Assembly (NCBI GenBank): GCA_019233415.1
Contig: JAFAMK010000215.1
Span: 1-11,530, forward strand
DNA: 11,530 bases
From: Vulcanimicrobiota bacterium
GTDB taxonomy: Bacteria > Vulcanimicrobiota > Vulcanimicrobiia > Vulcanimicrobiales > Vulcanimicrobiaceae
Direction of reading: 5' to 3'
A program made the position numbers and the translations under genes. Position 1 is the first letter of the stretch; each line of letters opens with the position of its first letter. Of the stretch, positions 4,916-11,530 are shown piece by piece. The notes under the pieces were generated by a model that was not told where the DNA came from, made no database searches, and saw only the letters and a program-made list of their open reading frames with translations.

Positions 4916-7849
4916 ATGGATGTCTTCCGAACCCTCAAACGCCTCGGGTTCTCGGTGCTTATGACGGCACTGGCCTTCGCATATCTCGTGCCGCCCGAGC
5001 CCGTACTCGCGCAGAACGCGCAGGCGACCGGCGTCGTCAGCGGCACCGTCACCAGCGCCGACGGCGCGCCGGTCGGCGGCGCGTCCGTGACGCTGCAAGG
5101 GCCGACGCCGCGCAGCGCGCAGACCGATGCGAAGGGCGCGTTCAGCTTCACGAACGTCGCGCCCGGCACGTATTCGGTCGTCGTCTCGAAGTCCGGCTTC
5201 TCGCCCTCGCAGCAGGACGACGTGTTCGTGGTCGCCGGCTCGTCGACGAACGTCGGCGCGGTCCTCGCGCAGTCGTCGTTCTCGTCCTTGCGGCAGATCG
5301 GCCGCGTCTCGACGAACGTGCCGGGGCGCGCGACGATCAATTCGACGCCGGCTTCGGTCGCGGTGATCTCGAACCAGGTCTTCGCCGACCAAGGACAGCT
5401 GCAAGTGACGAAGATCCTCGACGAGACGCCGGGCGTGCTCTCGTCGCCGGTCGGGTACAGCGGAACCTCGCGCGGCGCACCGCAGATCACGCAGATTCGC
5501 GGCGCGCTGCCGTACGAGACGGAGTCGCTGATCGACGGCCACCCGGTCTCGGTCGGCACCGACGGCTCGTTCTCGCCGATCTTCCTCAACCCGGCACTGC
5601 TGCAGAACATCGAGCTGGTGAAGGGTCCCGGCGCGACGACGACCGAGATCAACTACGCGATCAACGGTTCCGTCAACTACCGCACGCTCGAACCGACGCG
5701 CACGCCGCAGCAGACGCTGCAGTACGGCGTCGACGGGTTCGGCGGAATGTTCACGTCGCTGCAGGCGACGGGGTCGACGCTCAGCCACCGCGTGGACTAC
5801 GCGTTCGCGCTCGCGACCGACGGGACGCCGAGCGCGGTCCACAACTACACGGTCGCCGGCTCACAGGTGCCGCTCATCTTCGGCCTGCCGCCGTGGACGG
5901 TGAACGGCCAGGTCGTCGCGCAGTTTCCGCTCGGCACCGCCCCGAGCCAGAACCCGCAGTTCAACAGCACGCCGGGCCAGGCGCGCTACGCGCAGCCGGT
6001 CTACCTGTGCTGCGCCCATGCGAGCGCGGGCTACGACGCGAAGGCGGAACTCGCCAAGCTGCGCTTCAACTTCTCGCAGACGACCGCGCTGACGCTGAGC
6101 TACCTCGGCGGACAGGCGCACTTCGACGACTATAGCGAGCTGTCGTCGCTGTTCCCGATCTCCGGCACGAACCAGAGCTTCTCGACGTTCACGCCGCCGC
6201 CCGGCTACACGGGCTCGGTCCCGGCCGGGCGGGCGATCCCGTTCGACACGCTCGCCAACAACCCGAACACGGACTGGTCGCAGCAGAACCTCCTGCAGGC
6301 CGAGTTTCGCACGTCGCTCAGCCCGTCGGACGCGCTGCTCGCGCGCTACTACACCGGGTTCAGCAATGGCTACATCACCTCGGCGACCGGCAACAACTCC
6401 ATTACGTCGTTCGGCGGCACCGCATGGGGCGGGCTGCTGCTCTGTTCGCCGGGCACCGGGTTAATCAATGGCGGCTGCGGTGCGACGCCGACCTCGACGC
6501 CGGTCGCGCCCGTGATGACCTATTTCAACGGAACGCCGGTCGTGTTCCAGTCGACCACCGCGCCGAACGTCATCGACATCCTGGACCACCTGCGCGGCTA
6601 TTCGGTCGAGCTGGACCACACCGCGGGGCGGAACACCTACTCGGTCTCGTTCGACCGCTCGCAACACGACGCGAACGTCTGGCAGGACAATCCGCTCGCA
6701 GGCGTCGTGCAGTACACGCTCTCGCCCGGTTCGAGTCAGCAGTTCACGACGATCTCGCTGCGCGGGCAGTTCGCGCTCGGGCCGAAGCTCAACGCGTCGC
6801 TGAGCGACTACCTCGTCCGCTATGCGAGCCACTATCAGGTCTACGACCTGATTTCCAGACAAGCGCTCTGGAATGACGCGTCGCACAACGCGAACGAGCC
6901 GCGGCTGGGCTTGGCCTGGCGTCCGTCGAGCGACCTCGCGGTGCGGTTCTCCACCGGCGGCTCCATCGCTCCGCCGTACATCAGCCTCCTCTCGTCACCG
7001 GGCGGGAGCCCGCTCCCGAACGCCGTCGGCGGCGCAACCTTGTACACGTTCAGCGAAAACAACGGCCAGATCAGCCCGGAGACGGCGTTCTCGTACGACC
7101 TCGGGCTCGACACGCGGTTTGCGCGCTCGATCGGCGTCTCGGCCGACGTGTACTTCGCGACGCTGCACAACCTGTTCCTCAACTCGACGTTCCAGAACGG
7201 TACGTACACGCCTACGGGGGGTGCCGACAATGGGAACACAGAGCCGCTCTACATCACGCAGACGCGCAATCTCGGCCAAGCGCGCTACGAGGGTGTCGAA
7301 TTGGCCGTGCAGCGCGCGCCGCTGGTCGGCTTCGGTTTCCGCCTCCAGGGTTCGCTCGAACGCGCGTTCACGTACAACCTGCCGGCCGGGTTCTACGACA
7401 CGCAGAACGGCAAGTACACGACGAACCTCGGCGTCGTCCCGAACGCCAACTTCTTCGGCAGCAGCGGCTTCTACGACGGGATCGCCGGCGGTCGCATTCC
7501 GTACAGCTCCGGCTACGGCGAGGTCAACTGGCGCACCGCGGCGGGGACGTACTACAATCTCGGCGTGACCTACTACGGACCCAACAACGGCTTCAACCAG
7601 CCCGCGTTCGAGATCGTCTCGGCGGCGGCCCGGTTCTTGCTGAGCAAGGACACGACGCTGACGATCACCGGCGACAACCTGTTCGGCACCTACGGGTCGG
7701 CGTTCGCGAGCTACATGGACGGCGTGCCGGTCCCGCTCGCCAACGGCCTCTTCGCGCACGCGACCACCGGCTATCTCGGCGTCACGCGCGGCAGCAACTA
7801 CGGGCCGACGACGGTCCGCATCGCGCTGCGCCACCGGTTCGGCCGCTGA
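4916..7849 (+). CDS. TonB-dependent outer-membrane receptor with N-terminal carboxypeptidase-regulatory-like domain
   Basis: The 977-residue protein begins with a signal peptide (about 1-32; hydrophobic core at 11-25, cleavage near VLA-Q). A CarboxypepD_reg-like beta-sandwich follows at about 38-118 (VVSGTVTSADGAPVGGASVT, ending FSFTNVAPGTYSVVVSKSGF). The plug domain (about 145-258) shows TPASVAVISNQVF, ILDETPGVL, TQIRGALPYETESLIDGHPV and NIELVKGPGA. The remaining 700 residues are alternating aromatic/polar beta-strands of a barrel, ending IALRHRFGR. Such receptors import large or scarce ligands with TonB energy. Adjacent peptidases suggest peptides or cell-wall fragments, but the ligand is not readable. 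Long inserted loops carry a CysCys pair (365-366) and Cys510/Cys521. I chose the ATG at 4916 because it puts the signal peptide at the N-terminus. Its ribosome site (AGGA at 4901) is weak, and the frame is open upstream to a TTG at 4808. The first gene of the rightward operon, it ends 13 bp before the next gene. Confidence 0.93.
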   Translation: MDVFRTLKRLGFSVLMTALAFAYLVPPEPVLAQNAQATGVVSGTVTSADGAPVGGASVTLQGPTPRSAQTDAKGAFSFTNVAPGTYSVVVSKSGFSPSQQDDVFVVAGSSTNVGAVLAQSSFSSLRQIGRVSTNVPGRATINSTPASVAVISNQVFADQGQLQVTKILDETPGVLSSPVGYSGTSRGAPQITQIRGALPYETESLIDGHPVSVGTDGSFSPIFLNPALLQNIELVKGPGATTTEINYAINGSVNYRTLEPTRTPQQTLQYGVDGFGGMFTSLQATGSTLSHRVDYAFALATDGTPSAVHNYTVAGSQVPLIFGLPPWTVNGQVVAQFPLGTAPSQNPQFNSTPGQARYAQPVYLCCAHASAGYDAKAELAKLRFNFSQTTALTLSYLGGQAHFDDYSELSSLFPISGTNQSFSTFTPPPGYTGSVPAGRAIPFDTLANNPNTDWSQQNLLQAEFRTSLSPSDALLARYYTGFSNGYITSATGNNSITSFGGTAWGGLLLCSPGTGLINGGCGATPTSTPVAPVMTYFNGTPVVFQSTTAPNVIDILDHLRGYSVELDHTAGRNTYSVSFDRSQHDANVWQDNPLAGVVQYTLSPGSSQQFTTISLRGQFALGPKLNASLSDYLVRYASHYQVYDLISRQALWNDASHNANEPRLGLAWRPSSDLAVRFSTGGSIAPPYISLLSSPGGSPLPNAVGGATLYTFSENNGQISPETAFSYDLGLDTRFARSIGVSADVYFATLHNLFLNSTFQNGTYTPTGGADNGNTEPLYITQTRNLGQARYEGVELAVQRAPLVGFGFRLQGSLERAFTYNLPAGFYDTQNGKYTTNLGVVPNANFFGSSGFYDGIAGGRIPYSSGYGEVNWRTAAGTYYNLGVTYYGPNNGFNQPAFEIVSAAARFLLSKDTTLTITGDNLFGTYGSAFASYMDGVPVPLANGLFAHATTGYLGVTRGSNYGPTTVRIALRHRFGR

Positions 7850-7862
7850 CGAGGACGCGCGC

Positions 7863-8804
7863 ATGATCACGACGGCGCCGGCGCTCGAACGCGCGCTCGA
7901 ACGGCTGGCGCAGCGTCCCGGCGGGCGCGTCGGCGTTGCGGCGCTGCACGTCGAGTCCGGTGAACGGATGCTGCTGAACCCGGATGCGGCGTTTCCGATG
8001 GCCAGCACGTACAAGGTGCCGATCGCGGTCGCCGTGCTCGCGCTCGTCGACCGCGGCCGGCTCGCGCTGCGCGAGATGGTCACGGTGCAGACGGAAGACT
8101 TCGTGATCGGCGGGACGATCGGCGACCGGCTGCGCCCGAACGAGGTCGCGTTCTCGGTGCGGCTGCTGCTCGAGCGCATGCTGATCGAGAGCGACAACAG
8201 CGCGACCGACGTGCTGCTGCGGCTCGCCGGCGGCGGGCCGGCGGTGACCGCGCACGTGCACGCGGCCGGGTTCGCCGGGATGCGCGTCGACCGCCCGACG
8301 GCGGCGATCATCGCCGAGTCGTACGACGCGACGTTCCCCGACGACCCACAGGAGCGCTGGGCGTACTTCGAGCGCACGAAGCTCGCCGAAGGGCTCGAGG
8401 TGCCGGCCGACGCCGCGGCGCGCTACGAGCAGACCGACGCCGACCTGACGACGCCCGCCGCGATGACCGCGCTGCTCGAACGGCTGCACCACCGCGATTC
8501 GACGCTGCTCTCGCGCGAGAGCACCGAGCTGCTGCTCGACGTCATGGCGCGCTGCACGACCGGCGGCAACCGGCTGCGCGCGCTGCTGCCGGCCGGAACG
8601 CCGGTCGCCGACAAGACCGGCACGTTCGGCGGGACCGCCAACGACGTCGGGATCATCACCCTCCCCGACGGCGCGGGCCACCTGATCGCGTCCGTCTACA
8701 TTCGTGGCGCGACGGCCGGCGTCGCCGCGTCGGAACGCACGATCGCCGAGATCGCCCGCACGCTCTACGACTACGCCCTGTTCGTCGCCGCGAGGAACGC
8801 ATGA
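7863..8804 (+). CDS. Class A beta-lactamase-related serine hydrolase lacking the Glu166 motif
   Basis: The 313-residue protein has the class A (Beta-lactamase2) fold, with STYK at 48-51 (nucleophile Ser48, Lys51), SDN at 110-112 and KTG at 251-253. The omega loop is aberrant. Where class A enzymes have R-x-D-R-W-E-P-E-L-N, this protein has RVDRPTAAII (141-150), so the positions of Glu166 and Asn170 are Thr and Ile. About 36 extra residues then follow before TTPAAM (196-201). True lactamases need Glu166 for deacylation, so I infer a peptidase, esterase or slow penicillin-binding role rather than resistance. No signal peptide is visible: the start (ATG with GAGGA 7 bases upstream) leads straight into an amphipathic helix. 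The site of action is therefore uncertain, cytoplasm by default. It lies 13 bp after the receptor, and its stop overlaps the next start as ATGA, so it belongs to the rightward operon. Confidence 0.88.
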   Translation: MITTAPALERALERLAQRPGGRVGVAALHVESGERMLLNPDAAFPMASTYKVPIAVAVLALVDRGRLALREMVTVQTEDFVIGGTIGDRLRPNEVAFSVRLLLERMLIESDNSATDVLLRLAGGGPAVTAHVHAAGFAGMRVDRPTAAIIAESYDATFPDDPQERWAYFERTKLAEGLEVPADAAARYEQTDADLTTPAAMTALLERLHHRDSTLLSRESTELLLDVMARCTTGGNRLRALLPAGTPVADKTGTFGGTANDVGIITLPDGAGHLIASVYIRGATAGVAASERTIAEIARTLYDYALFVAARNA

Positions 8805-10354
8805 AGGAAGTGACCGTGAAGCCGACCGCCGCCCTTGTTCTCGCCCTGATTCTGGCCGCCGGGGCCGCACCGCCGGTGCGCGCCGACGACGGCGCGCTGA
8901 CCGCGGCGCAGACCGCCGCGCTCGACGCGATCGGGCAGCGCTCGATCGAGGGCCGCGCCGCGCCCGGCGTCGAGATCGCCGTCGTCCGCAACGGAAGCTT
9001 CGTCTACCAGAAGGGCTTCGGGATGCGCAACGTCGACGACCAGGTGCCGCCCGACGCGCAGACGCGCTTCCCGATCGGCTCGAATACGAAGCAGTTCACC
9101 TCGACCGGCATCCTGATGCTGCAGGACGAGGGGAAGCTGAACATCGACGAGCACCTTGCGAAGTATCTGCCCGAGATTCCGCACGGAAACCAGGTGACGC
9201 TGCGCAACCTGCTGATGCACACCGGCGGCTACGCGGAGTTCACCGAAGTGGAAGACTTCGACGAGCTGGGCGCGCGGCCGGCGACGCCGGCGCAGGTCGT
9301 CGGTGAGATGGTGAAACGGCCGCTCGGGTTCAAGCCGGGGACGAAGCGCCAGTATTCCAACACCGGCTACGTCCTGCTGCAGATGGTGATCGAGCGGCTC
9401 AGCGGGCTCTCCTACGGCGCGTTCCTCAAGAAGCGCATCTTCGATCCGCTCGGGATGACCTCGACCTACGTGCGCGACTCCGACGACGTCGCGCCCGACG
9501 TCGCGACCGAGTACACGTACTTCGCGCTTGGCCCGTGGGAGCACGCGCTGCACATCGACTACACCTGGTTCGGCGGCGCCGGCGGGATCATCAGCAATGC
9601 GGAAGACCTTGCGAAGTGGAACGCGGCGCACGACGGCGGCAAGCTGCTCTCGCCGCGCTCGCAGGCCGAGCAGATGACGCCGGTCAAGGTCGACGCGAAC
9701 ATCACCAACTACGGCCTCGGAATCATGATCGACAAGCTTCCCAACGGCCACCGCTTCATCGCGCACGGCGGGAACACGACCGGCGCGGCGACGCAGGACG
9801 CGCGCTTCCCCGACGATCATCTCGAGATCATCGTCCTCGCGAACAGCGGCTTCTACAGCTACAACGACGCCGTCAACGCGGTCTACACGACGCTCGTCCC
9901 GCTCGCACCGGCGGCGCCGAAGCCGAGCGCGGCCGCGCCGAAAGCCCCCGCCACGCCGAAGGCCCCGCCGCTGCCGGCGGGCGCGCGCGCGTCGGACGTT
10001 GCGGCCGCGAAGGCGTGGCTCGACGCCGCGGCCGCCGGTCACGTCGACATGGCGAAGCTGCGGCCGGACTTCCGCGCGCGGATGACGCGCAGCCACCTCG
10101 TGGCGCTGCGCGACCTCGCCCGCTTCGGTTCGCGCACGTACACGTTCGCGGGGCTCGACCGGCGCGCGCCGACGACCGCCTACGAGTTCCTCGTCGCGAC
10201 GCCGAAGCAGCGGATGATCTACCTGTGGCAGCGCGACGACGACGGCACGGTCGCGGGGATCGCGCTGATCCCGCAGGTCTCGTTCGCGCCGGCGCCCGTG
10301 CCGAGCGCGGTTCCCACGGCGGTTCCCGCCGCCGGGCAGCCGGGCTCGCACTGA
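8801..10354 (+). CDS. Exported S12-type serine hydrolase with Pro/Ala linker and C-terminal domain
   Basis: The 517-residue protein has a Sec signal peptide (about 1-28, core ALVLALILAAGA). The class C beta-lactamase-like fold (about 33-365) shows SNTK at 94-97 (Ser94, Lys97), YSN at 185-187 (Tyr185) and HGG at 322-324. A proline/alanine/lysine-rich linker (about 368-395) leads to a small alpha+beta C-terminal domain (about 396-495) that I do not recognise, then a Pro/Ala/Val-rich tail. Like the hydrolase at 374-1900 it belongs to the S12/PBP-like group, whose substrates range from D-peptides to esters. The two differ in their C-terminal parts, so they are not simple recent duplicates. The ATG overlaps the preceding stop and has GAGGA 4 bases upstream. 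A GTG at 8816 with AAGGAAG before it is a possible alternative start, giving a signal peptide five residues shorter. The stop is followed after one base by the next gene. Confidence 0.9.
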   Translation: MKEVTVKPTAALVLALILAAGAAPPVRADDGALTAAQTAALDAIGQRSIEGRAAPGVEIAVVRNGSFVYQKGFGMRNVDDQVPPDAQTRFPIGSNTKQFTSTGILMLQDEGKLNIDEHLAKYLPEIPHGNQVTLRNLLMHTGGYAEFTEVEDFDELGARPATPAQVVGEMVKRPLGFKPGTKRQYSNTGYVLLQMVIERLSGLSYGAFLKKRIFDPLGMTSTYVRDSDDVAPDVATEYTYFALGPWEHALHIDYTWFGGAGGIISNAEDLAKWNAAHDGGKLLSPRSQAEQMTPVKVDANITNYGLGIMIDKLPNGHRFIAHGGNTTGAATQDARFPDDHLEIIVLANSGFYSYNDAVNAVYTTLVPLAPAAPKPSAAAPKAPATPKAPPLPAGARASDVAAAKAWLDAAAAGHVDMAKLRPDFRARMTRSHLVALRDLARFGSRTYTFAGLDRRAPTTAYEFLVATPKQRMIYLWQRDDDGTVAGIALIPQVSFAPAPVPSAVPTAVPAAGQPGSH

Positions 10355-10355
10355 G

Positions 10356-11530
10356 ATGCTCGCACGCTTCGCGCTGGCGCTCGGCGCCGTGGCGGCGCTG
10401 TGCAGCACCGCCGCCGGCGCGGCGGGGACGCGCGCGTTCACGGTCGACGCGGCGCTGAGCCCGCCGTATCCCGACCTGCTCACCGCGTCGCCCGACCACC
10501 GCGCGTTGCTGTGGACCGTACACGCGCGCGGCGCGCGCAACCTCGCGCTGTGGAAGGACGGTACGGTTCGCCTCGTCACGCACGAGACCGCCGACGACGG
10601 GCAGGACCTGTCCGATCCGCAACTGCTCGCGGACGGCACCGCCGTACTCTACGCGCGCGGCGGCTCGAACCAGAGCGACACCGAAGGCGGTACGAACCCG
10701 AACCCACTTGGACTCGCGGAGCCGCCGTCGCGCCGCATCGTGCTGACCTCGCTCGCGAGCGGCACGTCGTACGAAGTCGGCGAGGGCATTCACCCGGTGC
10801 TCTCGCCGAAGGGCGACCGCGTCGCGTGGGAGGCGCACGGCAGCGCGATGGTCGCGACGCTCGCGACGACCGACGGTGGCGCGACGTGGACCGTCGGCAA
10901 GCCCGCGCCGCCGTTCACCGTGCGCGGCGCCGTCAGCGAGCTTACGTGGTCGCCTGACGGCACGCGGCTCGCGTTCACCATCGACCGCGGCGACCATGCG
11001 TGGGTCGGCGCATACACGCTCGGCGCACCGAACGTGGTCTACGTCGCGCCGGGCTTCGAGCAAGACGGTATGCCGGCGTGGTCGCCGGACGGAACGAAGA
11101 TCGCGTTCGTGCGCCGGCCGGGGCCGGCGTACCGCGACGACCCGGCGTACGATCCGCCGTCGTCCGCGCCGTGGTCGCTCGTCGTCGCCGACGCGCGCAG
11201 CGGCGCCGGTCACGTCGTGTGGACCGCCGACCGCGGCACGGGACACACCTACGCGTCGTACTCGCTCGGTGGTCCCTCGCTGTGGTGGTCGGGCGACGGC
11301 CAGCGCGTCGCGTTTTTGTGGGAGAAGACGGGCTGGATTCATCTCGACGCGATCGACGCGCGCGGCGGCGCCGCGCGCGATCTGACGCCGGGACGGTTCG
11401 AAGTCGAGCAGGTTGCGCCGACCGCCGACGGCCGCGCGCTGCTGTACACGTCGAATCAAGGCGATCTCGATCGCCGGCACGTCTGGCGCGTCGGCTTCGC
11501 CGGCGGCGTGCCGGCGCGCGTCACCGGCGG
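10356..11530 (+). CDS. Probable S9 family (prolyl oligopeptidase/DPP-IV type) peptidase, N-terminal beta-propeller only
   Basis: An open frame runs from the ATG at 10356 to the window end without a stop (391 residues seen). A signal peptide (about 1-23, ending AGAAG) is followed by repeated WD40-like/PD40 beta-propeller blades. These include ASPDHRALLW (44-53), SPKGDRVAW (150-158), SPDGTRLAF (199-207), SPDGTKIAF (243-251), SGDGQRVAF (312-320) and TADGRALLY (356-364). This blade spacing and the signal peptide resemble the N-terminal half of secreted S9 peptidases, whose alpha/beta-hydrolase catalytic domain would lie beyond the window. TolB-like or other PD40 proteins are the alternative. The peptidase reading is favoured by length and by the preceding hydrolases. 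It starts one base after the S12 hydrolase stop and has only a weak ribosome site, so it is co-transcribed and probably translationally coupled. Confidence 0.82.
   Translation, partial: MLARFALALGAVAALCSTAAGAAGTRAFTVDAALSPPYPDLLTASPDHRALLWTVHARGARNLALWKDGTVRLVTHETADDGQDLSDPQLLADGTAVLYARGGSNQSDTEGGTNPNPLGLAEPPSRRIVLTSLASGTSYEVGEGIHPVLSPKGDRVAWEAHGSAMVATLATTDGGATWTVGKPAPPFTVRGAVSELTWSPDGTRLAFTIDRGDHAWVGAYTLGAPNVVYVAPGFEQDGMPAWSPDGTKIAFVRRPGPAYRDDPAYDPPSSAPWSLVVADARSGAGHVVWTADRGTGHTYASYSLGGPSLWWSGDGQRVAFLWEKTGWIHLDAIDARGGAARDLTPGRFEVEQVAPTADGRALLYTSNQGDLDRRHVWRVGFAGGVPARVTG

Noticed and set aside
4225..5652. A 475-codon minus-strand frame spanning the divergent gap into dgcN and the receptor
   Set aside because: It crosses the putative promoter region and lies antisense to the receptor plug and out of frame with dgcN. 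No coherent domain is seen.
7850..7862. A transcription terminator after the receptor gene
   Set aside because: The gap is only 13 bp, holds a ribosome binding site, and shows no hairpin with a T-run.
7863..8804. Annotation as an antibiotic-resistance beta-lactamase
   Set aside because: The Glu166/Asn170 motif is missing, no signal peptide is visible, and the setting is a peptide-metabolism locus.
8771..11480. Very long minus-strand open frames (622 and 535 codons) opposite the second S12 hydrolase and the propeller gene
   Set aside because: They are shadows of high-GC codon usage. The plus-strand products have signal peptides and catalytic or blade motifs, while these translate to arginine-rich low-complexity sequence.

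Overview
The window is high-GC DNA from a Gram-negative-type (diderm) bacterium. It encodes a TonB-dependent outer-membrane receptor, a lipoprotein solute-binding protein and several exported serine hydrolases. Codons are strongly G/C-ended throughout, genes are packed tightly (4-base overlaps, 1-14 bp gaps), and there are no RNA genes, mobile elements or CRISPR arrays. The receptor's layout (carboxypeptidase-regulatory-like domain, then plug, then barrel) recalls proteins I associate with Eremiobacterota/Vulcanimicrobiota or similar under-sampled high-GC phyla. That placement is a weak inference.

The window is organised around one divergent regulatory region at about 4680-4915. Leftward (minus strand) runs a five-gene probable operon. 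First is a DUF1611/DgcN-type protein (4679-3585), then an enolase-superfamily racemase or dipeptide epimerase (3588-2563). Next come an XRE-cupin regulator (2510-1914), an exported S12 (class C beta-lactamase-like) serine hydrolase (1900-374), and the start of a family 5 (peptide-type) solute-binding lipoprotein that leaves the window at base 1. Three of the four junctions are 4-base overlaps or a 13-bp gap. Only the 52-bp gap before the regulator is larger.

Rightward (plus strand) runs a TonB-dependent receptor (4916-7849), a class A beta-lactamase-fold serine hydrolase without a visible signal peptide (7863-8804) and a second exported S12 serine hydrolase (8801-10354). The last gene is the N-terminal beta-propeller part of a probable S9 (prolyl oligopeptidase/DPP-IV type) peptidase (10356 to the window end).

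Taken together the genes read as a peptide and D-amino-acid scavenging locus. The receptor would bring peptides or peptidoglycan fragments across the outer membrane. The S12 and S9 hydrolases would trim them, possibly at D-residues, and the family 5 binding protein would feed an ABC importer encoded beyond base 1. The DgcN/DgcA-like pair would convert D-glutamate to the L form (via N-acetyl-glutamate in the published pathway), or else epimerise L-Ala-D-Glu. The XRE-cupin protein would sense the ligand. A short sequence, CGAAATAtCG, recurs in the dgcN-receptor intergenic region and just upstream of the regulator, and is a candidate operator linking both arms. The enzyme assignments rest on recognisable family motifs. 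Substrate, pathway and regulation are inferred.
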